From: Brachynemurus nebulosus
Taxonomy: Eukaryota; Arthropoda; Insecta; Neuroptera; Myrmeleontidae
Direction of reading: 5' to 3'
Assembly (NCBI GenBank): GCA_035578155.1
Contig: JAPWDM010000004.1
Span: 52,290,762 to 52,354,761, forward strand
DNA: 64,000 bases
Shown: positions 1 through 11,824 of the stretch, one piece after another
Layout: each line of letters begins with the position of its first letter
How positions within the stretch are numbered: position 1 is the first letter of the stretch
Notes under the pieces: generated by a model
The model's database searches: none
Told to the model about the DNA's origin: nothing
Seen by the model: the letters and a program-made list of their open reading frames with translations, nothing else
Made by a program: the position numbers and the translations under genes

Positions 1-1549
1 TGTATATTTTCTATAATTAGAAATTTTGAAAAAGGTGATTCCAATAAATAAGATTTGGTAACTGGATCCATTGTTTGATACCATGCAATATGTACTAATG
101 GTTTTCAATTTAAATTTAAATACGAATTTGTATTACGATTCCGTATCCAATGTAACCACACAGTCGTACGAATGAATTTCGCACGAGCTCGTACGAATCA
201 ATTTTCGTATGAATTCGTATCCAATGTAACCGCAGCCTTAATCGAATCGAACGAAAATCGTATGACAATTGGATGTGTAAACTGGTGACCGAATTGTGAT
301 CATATTGCCTTCGATTTTGAAACGATTTTTATATAAATATATTGTAATCTTATTTTAGTTCGATTTTTTGAAAATTAAAATGGTCCCAACTGAAAATATT
401 CAGAAAGATCATGTACATATTTTATTATTTTAAAGATTAGTGTGCGTGCAACTTATTTTTTCATTGATATTTCAATTTTTAAATTTTTATTAAGATAAAA
501 AAATAATGAAAAATGCAACTGTAATTTCATATATTTATGTATATTTTATTTGTCAATTAAGTATAATGATTTATACATATCAATTTAGAGAGATTATGTG
601 AATATTTATAAGCTAATATTCTATGTAAGCGCCATTTTCTTTTTCTAAAATCGAAAGAATAAAAAATATGTGTATAAACCCCCAAGTATCATTAAACGAT
701 TTTTATTTCAATTTTCATTCAATCAAAATCGTATATATATAAATGCTCTCTAAAACTACAATGTTGATATATCAAACACAAATATTATATCTACATGGTA
801 TAAAATGTAACAATTTATTAATCTTGAGCTTTGAAAAACTAAAACAAATAATAATGGTGGGGACGCTGAAGATATTAACGAAACGTTCATTTCTCATTCC
901 CATTTCACTGTAGAAAGTATAAACATGACAGACAGTCATGCGGGGAAAAGTGCTCAAGTGCTTTGAACGATTTTCACAGCGTTTCCACCATATGATGTAT
1001 GACGAAACTTAAAAAATTTTTGTTATAATTAAAAATAGTATCTCGGTTTGGTTTGAACTCATAACTTATCATTTCCAGGTAGGTATTGAATTCTCAATTT
1101 CTTATTTATAAAGATTTGGGATGTAAAATATGCGTATGCGAAATATTATTTAAATTCATATGTTGAGTAATCTAGAACATCTTATTGTTCCTGGATATAG
1201 GTTTTAACTTATTCATTGTATTTAAATATTTTTGAGAAGTAAAACTGGACTGACTGTTGGTAAACCAATAAAATAAACATGCGGAAGTTGAATATTGGTA
1301 CTTACTGTCATTAAACAATGCTTTACAGTACACACAATGATTTTTTTTTGTATAAAAAATGAGTTGATTATCAGGTCAAAAATCTACCGTACGTAAAATA
1401 CGACTTATTTCGATGTTAACTTTACACGTCCTATTCAATTTATCAGACATAAAATATTGTTTTTTTGTTTTAATATACATATTTATATGTACATATTATG
1501 ATCGTGTTGTGCAAGAAACGTATGCACAGTTAACGACAAAAAAAATTGT
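1..1549. other. A+T-rich DNA without a recognisable gene
   Basis: I see no coding signal, RNA gene or mobile-element ends in this stretch apart from the short duplication at 142-231. The open frame at 772-957 (minus) is short and has no recognisable domain. Confidence 0.6.
142..231. repeat. Short direct repeat, motif CGTATCCAATGTAACC
   Basis: The 16-base motif CGTATCCAATGTAACC occurs at 142-157 and again at 216-231, a spacing of 74 bp. The DNA between is rich in CGTACGAAT-type words and includes the palindromic core GAGCTC. It could be the remnant of a transposon end with subterminal repeats, but no second end was found, so it is recorded only as a local repeat. Confidence 0.5.
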
Positions 1550-2105
1550 TATTCTGCTGACAAGGAAAGGGCAAGAAGCCGAAAATTAAAAAAATATGAA
1601 ACTTCGTCAGTATGTAGACGGTGACTACCTAATAAAACAAAAAATATCAGTTACTGCTAAAAAACGTTTTTGAGGGGTGGAATCGTCTTTCAAAAATTGG
1701 GGATAAATTTAATTTTCCAAATATCTCTAAAACGGTAAAAGAGAGCAAAAGTTTAAATTGACGATAGTGCTCTTTTTTAAACAACTATGTATCTATTGAT
1801 AGGCAATTTGTTCAAATTACATTAACAGGGGTGATTAAGGGTTAAAATTTGTTGGTTAATTTTGCGAAAAGAGGGTAAAAAATAAAATATATTAAAATTT
1901 TGTTTACGAATTTCAAATCTATGTAAAGAATCTAATTGATCTGTTTTTGTTTAATTTCCTTATATTAAGTCTAAGGGTAGTTAATTAGGAGAATTTTTTC
2001 TTCATGTAAAATAAATAATTTAAGACAATTAGAATAACGTAGGAATGAAATTCTCGAATTTAAAATTGAATTTGAACAACACTGGAGAGGGGTGTGAGTC
2101 TGCCT
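1550..2105 (+). repeat. Single-arm copy of the 16-18 kb foldback family
   Basis: From about 1663 the sequence runs parallel to 16610-17065 and, inverted, to 17380-17830. Shared blocks include the phrases around TTCAAAAATTGGGG, AACAGGGGTG, TTAAGTCTA and CACTGGAGAGGGG. The first part, with GTCAGTATGTAG and the block ending in GCTAAAAAACG, matches the inverted end at 44850-44945. It is one arm only: no inverted partner follows it. Divergence from the other copies is clearly visible, so this is an old copy. Family classification is unknown. Confidence 0.7.
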
Positions 2106-2179
2106 GTGTCAGGTAAAATGAGCAGATGTATGGTTTTAATTAAAAACAAATTTCAGTTTTTTAATTTATTTTTTATTTA

Positions 2180-2388
2180 CCGTCGTCCCTCAACTTATTG
2201 ACAATTTAACTTATTGACAATGATCGTAGTTTACCTCAAGTTATAGACAAACCATCTATATGTACGCATTGCCACACTACGACACAGCACGTATGACCTT
2301 GGATACATACATATGGTTTGTCTATAACTTAAGGTAAACTACGATCATCGTCAATAACTTAAATTGTCAATAAGTTGAGGGACGACTG
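2180..2388. mobile_element. Pogo/Tigger-like MITE, nearly a full-length hairpin
   Basis: The ends are terminal inverted repeats reading CMGTCGTCCCTCAACTTATT, flanked on both sides by TA, the target duplication of the Tc1/mariner/pogo group. Pogo and Tigger elements typically begin CAG followed by a CCTC-type word. The inverted arms extend about 75 bp inward (2180-2254 against 2313-2388), leaving a loop of about 58 bp. There is no coding capacity. The pogo assignment is inferred from TIR and TA only. Confidence 0.8.
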
Positions 2389-2389
2389 T

Positions 2390-3080
2390 ATGTATTTGTA
2401 ATAGTGAGGCGTCCTGACAAATTGACAAATAATCACTTGATATAGGTGGCTATAGTTTCCGCTCGGAGAGAATCCCTTTTATCACGGAAACAAACGTAAT
2501 ACAGGTTAAAACATTACGATTATTATTTATTTGTAAAATAAAATACACACTTGACCAGGACTAATTTTCTCAATTAGTGTGACAACTATTTTGCCTATAG
2601 TTGTACACACATTAGCATTAAATACATACTGCACAGTATCATTTTATGTACACAGTAGTTTGTTAGTTAAAATATAGTGAGTGGCGGCTTATTCATAATT
2701 TTTTTTTGTAGCTACTTTCAAGTTATCCGACAGATTACAATATGCTAATAAATATATGTAATGTACCCGCCGGTCAATAAGCTCAATGACCACACACATT
2801 ATGTTATGTTTACCAGTCATTTGAAACTTTTTCAACATAAATAAGTAAGTAAATACATAAATACAAAATACAATTGTATTGTATTCGCAGTACACCAGTG
2901 TGTCTACTCCAGTATCGTATATATCAATTTACATGAAACAAAAAAAAAAAGACTGAATTTTTAAAATACATACCTACATGCATGTATTTATGTTGTGCAA
3001 CAAATAAATTAAAAATTGATACACATTTTTATTGTTTTACTGATCTTTTTGTATGGTTTTAAGATAAAAAACCTTGTTTT
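2390..3080. other. No recognisable feature
   Basis: A+T-rich DNA with a run of A near 2940. I see no element ends and no coding signal here. Confidence 0.55.
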
Positions 3081-3620
<540 letters not shown>

Positions 3621-3955
3621 TTATAATGTGATCATTTTATCGTATAAAGTGTGAATCTAAGCACAGTCTGAGAACATATTCGACACAATATGGATATTTT
3701 GTATATAACATACATATATATGCATACGATAGATATCCTTTTTGATACGATCACATAATTGTGATACATGTAAAAGGTACAGGACCATTTCATTATCCGT
3801 ACTACCATTATGCGTACGGTTTGTGTGTGTTGTATATACATATACAGTCTACGTGAGAAAATTTTTAATGTAAACAAAGATTTTTATGTAAACAAGTATT
3901 AAATTTCCAACATATACAGGCGATTATTTTGAAAGTTAACATAAATATATGATAA
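3621..3955. other. No recognisable feature
   Basis: Spacer between two copies of the (TA)n-bearing element. It is A+T-rich and I see no coding signal or element ends. Confidence 0.5.
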
Positions 3956-4375
<420 letters not shown>

Positions 4376-4377
4376 TC

Positions 4378-4490
4378 GTCCAAGAATGGAATTCAGCTAT
4401 TACAGCCACTGTCATGACGCGACTTAAACCCGGGACCATGGCAGAAATTTGTTTTGAGGTTCCTAGGAACCGAAAATAATATTCACTCAA

Positions 4491-4580
<90 letters not shown>

Positions 4581-4920
4581 GTATTTAAATATATATGTGT
4601 CCGCACGATAACTCTCGAACGAAGTATCCAATTTTTACGAAACTTGGTGAGAACATTGGAAGTCCCAAACCCTTGGATGAGTTCGTCAGCCAGACACGTC
4701 GGATGCCAGGAACATGGTTTTTGATCTAGCAAAAAATTAGTTTTTTGCGAAAATTTCCACTTATTCAAAAATTTTTGCGAAATTTTTTTACACCATTTAA
4801 AAGAGAAGAAAAAATTACATAAAATACCCCTGTCGCAGCATCCTGCATAACATAGCGAATTTCCATTTACAAAAGTACGTTTTTCTCGGAAACTAGTTGA
4901 TATAGAGTAATTGTAAATAA
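4378..4920 (+). mobile_element. (TA)n-bearing element, copy C
   Basis: It starts AAGAATGGAATTCAGC and carries (TA)n at about 4494-4573. The second half runs to TACACCATTTAAAAGAGAAG near 4805 and then abuts the AAAATACCCCTGTCGCAGCA block. Copy C is joined directly to the palindromic copy that follows, so 3956-5410 is a compound of at least three related units. No coding capacity is evident: the long minus-strand frame at 4493-4966 translates the microsatellite as Ile-Tyr repeats. Confidence 0.8.
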
Positions 4921-5020
4921 AAAATACCCCTGTCGCAGCATCCTGCATAACATAGCGAATTTCCATTTACAAAAGTACGTTTTTCTCGGAAACTAGTTGA
5001 TATAGAGTAATTGTAAATAA
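4821..5020. repeat. Exact tandem duplication, 100-bp period, two copies
   Basis: Bases 4821-4920 are repeated as 4921-5020 with no difference I can find. The unit begins AAAATACCCCTGTCGCAGCA and ends AATTGTAAATAA. Neighbouring repeats in the window are diverged, so exact identity points to a recent duplication or an assembly artefact. It lies at the outer edge of the left arm of the palindrome at 4926-5410. Confidence 0.9.
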
Positions 5021-5410
5021 AAAAAACCTTCTTTATGTGATTTTTCCGCCTCATTCCGCCAAATTTTTTTGACGAAAAATGTCCAAAACTCCGTAAACGT
5101 TTTCACGAAATTTCTTAAAAATAAGATGTTTCGTTCTTGAGTTATCGTGCGGACACTTAGTAAACATATATATAAATGTGTCCGCACGATAACTCAAGAA
5201 CGAAACATCTTATTTTTAAGAAATTTTGTGAAAACGTTTACGGAGTTTTGGACATTTTTCGTCAAAAAAATATGGCGGAATGAGGCGGAAAAATCACATA
5301 AAGAAGGTTTTTTTATTTACAATTACTCTATATCAACTAGTTTCCGAGAAAAACGTACTTTTGTAAATGGAAATTCGCTATGTTATGCAGGATGCTGCGA
5401 CAGGGGTATT
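4926..5410. mobile_element. Palindromic copy of the (TA)n-bearing element
   Basis: The arm at 4926-5157 is the near-perfect reverse complement of 5177-5410. The outer ends read ACCCCTGTCGCAGCATCC and its complement. The inner ends read TGTCCGCACGATAACTC and its complement, separated by about 20 bp containing a (TA)4 run. In copies A-D the (TA)n tract lies just outside TGTCCGCACGATAACTC, so the palindrome axis falls where the microsatellite sits in the ordinary copies. The arms differ by only a few bases. Confidence 0.85.
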
Positions 5411-5515
5411 AATATATTTCAGAATATGTGTGTAGATTAATGTATTATTGGAAATACCTATGTACGACTGGAAACAAAAATACTTACAATTAAACAGCAA
5501 GAAATCAAGCATTAA

Positions 5516-6350
5516 GGTGGTTACCTTGTGACATGCTAGTAGAAAAAATTGCGAACCAAAATTACTTTATGTCATTATTGTCTGTATTATTGGATAGATG
5601 TTCATACGTATTAGTTTTCATACCAACATGTAGATGCATACTTTCAAACAGCCTGTATATACACACTTATACTATCTAAGTTTTTTATTATAAATACGCT
5701 GGCATCCTTGTAATTTTATCCAACAAACATATTAAGTGGTATGCATATGCGTTTGGAACCCTGTATTTTTTCACCTGTACAAGATAGATATATGCTCTCG
5801 CAGACTTTTTTGTAGAGAATTCGATTCTCTACAAAAAAGGTCTTAACACTTTTTAATGTATCTATCACCGTTTTCGCTACGTAAGCGGTAAAAGGTCAAA
5901 AAACGCGATTTATGAATTTTCAATATTGTTTACAAGTAAATACGAATAAACCAGTTATTTAATATACAGGGTTGTCAGACTGCTTCGGTTCAGTTGCTTG
6001 AAATTGATGTACTTATAAAAATACTATAATTTATCTGATGATATCTTCAATTCAAAACGATCAACAAGTAATTCAATTTTTTCTTTACATTCAGAACTTA
6101 TTAATCTTCCTTTCCCTAGTTTTTTATTGAATTCTGTCGAGTCATTATATTGTTAAATACAAAATAAGGGTACGTAGTGAGAATTTTGAGATCTAATGCA
6201 TGAGTAGATACAAACTTTAACCCTAATTATCTTAACTCAGAAACGATCAATCTTTCCTAAATTACAAGGACAATCAGATATAGCATTCTTCTTTATACTA
6301 TTAAAATTTGAAACTATTCTGTCGAAAAGTTGAATGTCGAGGTAACTACC
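5516..6350. mobile_element. TTAA-flanked element, TIR GGTRGTTACCTYG
   Basis: TTAA at 5512-5515 and 6351-6354 brackets an 835-bp unit. Its ends are GGTGGTTACCTTG and, inverted, GGTAGTTACCTCG. A TTAA target fits the piggyBac superfamily, but the TIR does not begin CCC as in the piggyBac MITEs elsewhere in this window, so this would be a separate TTAA group. No transposase frame is present. A fragment of the 10038-10589 family lies inside at 5768-5945. Confidence 0.6.
5768..5945 (+). repeat. Fragment of the 10038-10589 element family
   Basis: The stretch from TTTTTTCACCTGTACAAGAT through GTAGAGAATTCGATTCTCTA to CAATATTGTTTA matches about 10266-10440 closely. Only the right half of that element is present and its TIR is missing. 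It is nested in the TTAA-flanked element. Confidence 0.8.
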
Positions 6351-6354
6351 TTAA

Positions 6355-6795
6355 ACACAAAGGTGACTATACTATGGTGTGAATAATTTGAGATTTACAA
6401 TTTTTATTATGGCTAAATGACTGACTTATGTAATCAAAAAACTGTTTAGATGAAAATAGTTACAATCAACGGGAACAATCGACTACTATATTTAAGAGTT
6501 TTAGAGTTTTTGTGGTTTCTAAAATATGGTAGGTATATATTTTTAAAATGGAATACACCATGAATATTAAATTGCTGATGAAAGTAATCTAATAGATCCA
6601 TTACACAGAAACAGAAGAAAAATTCTTTAACCCTCTATACGACAATACCATATTTCGATTAAATTATATTTATTTTAAACAATATTTTTGTAGTTTAATC
6701 GTAAGTTGTAAATGGCTCATTCTATCGTTTCGGGTGTTACAGTTGAACGCATAAAGCAACCTTTTCTTAACATATTCTAAAAGCTTTATTGTGTA
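6355..6795. other. No recognisable feature
   Basis: A+T-rich spacer between the TTAA-flanked element and the Helitron. No coding signal or inverted ends were seen. Confidence 0.5.
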
Positions 6796-7638
6796 CTAGC
6801 TGTTACCCGCGGCTTCGCTCGCGCGGGATTTGAAATTATGGCATCTAGTTAAAACATATAAAATGTACTTGCATCATGTCGCTATTACGCGTCGAGTAGG
6901 TATTACTACTTTTTTCTTTGGAATTTTCCCACAGAAATACAATATTTTCCCCGGGCAAAATATAGACTATAACATTCCTTTAACAACATGTCAAGTTCAA
7001 ATGAAATCAATGATTCTTTTTTATACTGTTTTAAATATATATTTTCCCACGGGAATAAGACTTTCCGCGGGAGTTAGATACTTTCCCGGGATAGAAAGTA
7101 GTCTGTGTCCTTTCTTATCGTCTCTGTAAACAATATGCAAAGTTTGAAATCAATCATGCTTTTTTTTAATAGTCGGTTGTTATTTAATTGTTTCGTTTTA
7201 AATACATTTTCCCTCGGGAATGAGATATTTTATCGGGATAAAAAATAACCTATGTTTATCGCTGTATATCGTCATATTTGTCTATCATCATTTTTTCTTT
7301 CATTTAAAATTTATTTTTCCACAGGAATGAAATTTCCCACGGGAAATTTCCCGGCGTATAAAGTAGTTTGTGTCCTTTCTCATCCCTTCTGTTAGCAATA
7401 TACAAAGTTTGAAATCATTTATCTGCTTTTTAATAGTCAGCTGTTGTAATTTAATGCATTTTCCCTCGGGAATGAAATATTTTCCCGAAATAAAAAGTAG
7501 CCTATAACCGTTTCTGGCCCGCAAGCAACGTCTGTGCAAAGTTTCAAGTTGATTGGTTAAGCTGTTGAGGCGTGAAAGCCAGTCAAACAAACAAACAAAC
7601 AAACAAACGCACTTTCGCATTTATAATATTAGTAAGGA
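6796..7638 (-). mobile_element. Non-autonomous Helitron
   Basis: Read on the minus strand it begins TCCTTACTAATATTATAAAT (5'-TC) and ends in CTAG. The target is A on the 5' side and T on the 3' side, the hallmark of Helitron insertion. Just before CTAG is a GC-rich segment with CGCGAGCGAAGCCGCGGG, which can pair as the subterminal hairpin. The interior holds three or four imperfect units of roughly 130-150 bp, each with a CCCTCGGGAATGA or CCCACGGGAA word and a CAAAGTTTGAAATCA word, plus (CAAA)n near 7585-7606. No Rep/helicase is encoded; 843 bp is typical of a passenger copy. The open frames at 6830-7129 and 7300-7620 are shadows. Confidence 0.88.
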
Positions 7639-8444
7639 TACCTATTTGTATCTTAATATTGTGCCTTTCTAGTTCTAATTCTCTTTTATAAAATAATGAT
7701 GATTAAATACTCATTTAAATTTACGATCCAGGTCAAAAAGTACACATTTCGGGCGACCAGTTTTAAATACATGCGGAATTCAGTGAGTTTTCTTAGGTAA
7801 TCTACAGTTTAAAGTAAAACCTTCATAAAGGATGAAATTTGTCACTCCTACATACCAATCAAATGTCAGAAAATGTTATACAGTAAAGATTCTTTTTATA
7901 ATACACCCTGATCAGATAGAAGTGCAATTATATTTCTATCTCTTTTTAAATACAAAATTCAGAATATACAGGTTGATAACTATGAATTGCGATTTCGATG
8001 TGTATAGAATATAAATGTATATGATAATTGTTTGCAATACAGTTTCGTGCAAAATATTTAATAATCAATCAAAAACTTATTATAAAAAATAAATGTATTT
8101 CGTATTAAAAATGCATTTCATATTTCATACAAGAAACATCCTGTATACAAATTACATATTCGTAGTACATGCTTAAAAGGATTAAAAAAATATATTTCTT
8201 TCTTTCTTAAAAAGATTACGAAATATGTTTCTTTCTTTCTCGCACGTGTATTATAAAAAGAATCCTTGGTGTATTTATTTGTTTTTTTTTTTTATTAAAA
8301 TCAAAATTTGTTTCGGGTGTTATCAATAATTTGTTTTGATATTAGTAGTAGTAGAATTTATTAGAATTTCTAAAAGAATTTAGCAAATAAACAAAAAAAC
8401 CTCTCTTTAATATTACAGAAAATATTTTTTTTTTTAATTTATCA

Positions 8445-8600
8445 GCATTCAATATACTTTTTGAATACATCCACCCCACGTTGGAATTCGTAACATGTAT
8501 GATCTTTGATTTTTAAGATTAGATATAAAATACTAACAATATTCTCATTTGGTACATCAAATAGGTCTTCTTCATCAGGTATAAATTTAATGTTGCTCCA
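8445..8600 (-). pseudogene. Possible coding relic, unidentified
   Basis: On the minus strand about 53 codons are open between stops, reading WSNIKFIPDEEDLFDVPNE and ending CYEFQRGVDVFKKYIEC before two stops. In another frame just upstream (about 8600-8680) EEENTDLPEYAKN is readable. Together they would need a +1 shift and have an internal stop. The composition is less A+T-biased and more charged than chance frames nearby. I recognise no family; it may equally be random. Confidence 0.2.
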
Positions 8601-9333
8601 TCATCATCTACATGTTTTTGGCATATTCCGGCAAATCGGTATTCTCTTCTTCTACGACAACTTTCAGTACGAAATTTGCCAAGTGCAAAGACCCCAGGTT
8701 TAATAGTCTCTGTTTAATAGCCGATTTGTTTTTCTCAGCCTTTAGTAATCTTCATTATGAAATGACCCAAATGCACAAAACGAACAAAATTAAAAATATT
8801 AATATTTTTAATGGACTTCTTTAACTCGTATTTTATTAATATTGTTAGCAGTCTTGAACAATTTTTACTCAGCTCTTTCATTATTTTTTAATAAGCATAA
8901 TAAGTTATCTACTTGTCTTTTAACATCTATGGTTAGTTTAATCCACCAGCATATTAATATTCAAAGAATTTTTAAAAAAAAATTGTGTTTAAAACTAAAA
9001 AATTTCTTCTAGAAATTGTAATGTTTAATTTTTTAATAATATGGAAAAGTATTTTAAAACCGCAACATTATCCTGGTTAAATATTTAACGATTTATAGGA
9101 ATAATTTTTCTTTTAAAAAAGAATAAGTGATCATTTGCCAGAAGACTGATAAAAAATTCTAATTTTTATTTTAAACGTGTAAAGCATCAACAAAAAGGTT
9201 TTTTCATATAAAATTATTATTCAAATTAGTATTAGTGAAGGGAGAAAACATCTTATTTTATTTTCAATAAAAACTTGTCGAGACAATCAATCACGTAACA
9301 TTTTTCGAACTTTTCTAATTTACCAAAGAATAT

Positions 9334-9341
9334 TGACGTCA
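9334..9341. promoter_or_regulatory. CRE-like octamer TGACGTCA
   Basis: This is an exact palindromic CREB/ATF-type octamer in an A+T-rich setting. A second exact copy lies 346 bp away at 9680-9687, and GACGTC words recur between 9348 and 9355. No gene start is visible nearby, so function is unsupported beyond the motif itself. Confidence 0.3.
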
Positions 9342-9679
9342 CACGTGGACGTCGCTATCGTATGTCGTATCAATCGACATTTATCACCATCCGGAAATCA
9401 ATCGTGTGTCACATGTATGTAAGGTACAGTTACTGTGTACGTCACCAATTATAAATGTTACTAAAATAAACATGAAAAGGGATTGGCAACGTAATTATTT
9501 TAATTATAGTTCCTATTTTGTCATCAATTTTCATAATTAACATGCAAAAGTAGGTGAATATTAAAACATAAAATAGGAATTAAGAATTGGATAAAATGAG
9601 ATGATATATTATATTGACACTGTCAGACGACCGAACAATAACGTAAATCATTTGTACCAACGATGAAATTTTCAACTGA

Positions 9680-9687
9680 TGACGTCA
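9680..9687. promoter_or_regulatory. CRE-like octamer TGACGTCA, second copy
   Basis: This is the second exact TGACGTCA in a 350-bp stretch. Two exact CpG-containing octamers this close are unlikely in A+T-rich DNA, but no promoter or transcript evidence is available. Confidence 0.3.
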
Positions 9688-10037
9688 AAGCGTAACAACA
9701 TATTTCAAATAGCGATACCGCAAGCAACCCACATTCGAATACTAAAAATAAAATCATTATATGGACACAATACGTTGTAAGTTCTGTCAGCTCTTTATTT
9801 CAACAAGTAAATAAATGCAAATATTTTTCATAAATGAGTTACAAAATAGAAATTTTTAGGACCATTTACTTCAAAAAGTAAGGGCAGAATAGTGTAGGGA
9901 AATTCTGTTGATCATTTAAATTCAAATAGCAATCACTTCTTAAAATACTGAACAGGTTTTCCATAGGTTTTATTAATGGTTTCATTATACATATAAACGC
10001 TTCTGATACTTTTACAACTAAAAAAATATATATTATA

Positions 10038-10589
10038 GTCCAGTAGCACTAAATATTATATAAACATTAATTTTAGAATAGACATACAATTTTTCTAAAA
10101 AGAGATTCTTGTAGTGAGAGCACCTGTCTATCTTGTACAGGTGAAAAGATACAGCGCTCCAAACGCGCACTCAAAAATCCACTTTTTCGAGCGTTCTGGC
10201 AAGGTTCCGGACGGCACACCCTGCCGAAACGCTCGAAAAAGTGGATTTTTGAGTGCGCGTTTGAAGCGCTGTATTTTTTCACCTGTACAAGATAGACAGG
10301 TGCTCTCGCAGACTTTCTTGTAGAGAATTTGATTCTCTACAAAAAAGGTCTTAACACTTTTTAATGTATCTATCACCGTTTTCGCTACGTAAGCGGTGAA
10401 AGGTCAAAAAACGCTATTTATGAATTTTCAATATTGTTTAAACAATATAAAAAAACATTTCCGGGAGTTCACATTTTGCACAAATGTTTTCCTCGGCAAT
10501 CCCTACAAGAATCTCTTTTTAGAAAAATTTTATGTCTATTCTAAAATTAAAGTTTAGTAAGATAGGGCTTAAAATTAATGCTACTGGAC
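10038..10589. mobile_element. TA-flanked hairpin MITE, TIR GTCCAGTAGC
   Basis: Ends GTCCAGTAGCAC and, inverted, GTCCAGTAGCAT are each flanked by TA. The left half (10088-10200) is the reverse complement of 10205-10312. It includes the AGCACCTGTCTATC arm, the ACTTTTTCGAGCG stem and a short loop near 10205. A non-palindromic block of about 185 bp (10313-10500) with GTAGAGAAT hairpins follows. The outer CTACAAGAATCTCTTTTTAG arm then closes the element. No protein is encoded; the three overlapping open frames at 10073-10376 are arm shadows. A fragment of the same family lies at 5768-5945. Confidence 0.8.
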
Positions 10590-11216
10590 TAATAAGCTAG
10601 GTCGGTTCTGGCGTAGATTTTCTATTTAACGATTACGCTATCGACCACAATTTTGATATTTACCATTAATCAATTTTTTGCTTACTGATTACCCTTTCTA
10701 GGTCATTTTTCCAGAAGTGGCTTAATTTTTTTATTTGAACATTACTAGAGAAGTAATCAAATAATATTTTATTATTTCAAACTCATAAAAACGTTTAATA
10801 ATAATTGATTTAAGACTAAAAATTTTTATCAAGGAAATTAGTTTTCAATTAATTCGGTTTGAAATTTTTTTTATAATCTTTTATAATCTTTTTATAACTT
10901 GTTGGTCACGTAATTTTTATACGGTTGTAGTTAACATGACTAATTGACTCTAATAATAATCTAAACGAATATTATACTTTACTTTTTTACAAATTTTTAC
11001 CAATAAAGTCTAATAACAAAGGTATATTTAATAGACTTGAGTGTTACTTTATGGTATTCCAGATTTGATATTAGTAAATACAAATACTTAATTAATATCA
11101 AAGGTATATTTAGTTTAATGATAAAATATAGTATTAACGATATCGTACGATTAGACCTACAATGACTTAAATTTTAATAAGTATAATTTGAGTTACGTGT
11201 ATCCAAAGGCAGTTTA

Positions 11217-11252
<36 letters not shown>

Positions 11253-11820
11253 TACGATGAAAATTAAATGGGATATTGTCTTCCCAAAATTGATTACATA
11301 CTGAACTTTGTAACTCTAATGGTTTTTTAATACTCAATTTAAGTTTGTTTTTTTTGTTTTTTAAGTTAGTATCCGTTTAAGCGTACGATATGTGTTGTAT
11401 TTAGCGTTAGATTCCTGACCCCATTTCAGAGTGAACATTATTAATTGGTTGACGGGATAACCTATAATGATAAAACGGCCAATTGGTACATTATTTTGAT
11501 AGCTAATACATTTTATATGGAATTGTCTGCGTCGTACTACGTGGTGTGTGAGTCAGGTTTCACTTGACGTCTTATAACGTCAATGACGGTCAACCGGTTA
11601 AGAAGTTTCCCGCATGATGATACCCAAGGTTAAAATCCTAAGAAAATCAAACCAGATTAACTTTGCGATTTTGCTTTTCAGCTCGATTTGACATAAAATT
11701 TCGTAGTGAAAACGGAATTAAGCAGTATACATGATAGTTATAAAAAGAAAGAGGAAACGAAAAATAACAATGTTTGTTACTTATGCGTTTCTTTCAGTGT
11801 GATTTAAATGCAGATACTTG
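10590..11820. other. No gene; poly(T) tract
   Basis: A poly(T) run of about 30 bases lies at 11220-11249. Nothing else recognisable was seen. Confidence 0.55.
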
Positions 11821-11824
11821 TTAA

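Larger units (their letters stand above)
7640..10036. other. A+T-rich DNA, mostly featureless
   Basis: No repeat ends or intact gene were found. A duplicated TTTCTTTCTTTCT word occurs at 8195 and 8230. The region also holds the weak coding-like stretch at 8445-8600 and the two CRE-like octamers listed separately. Confidence 0.5.

Noticed and set aside
4493..4966. 157-codon minus-strand open frame
   Set aside because: It runs through the (TA)n tract and the duplicated repeat ends of copy C; the residues mirror the repeat.
7300..7620. 106-codon minus-strand frame with Cys/Phe repeats
   Set aside because: It is a shadow of the Helitron 5' end and its (CAAA)n tract.
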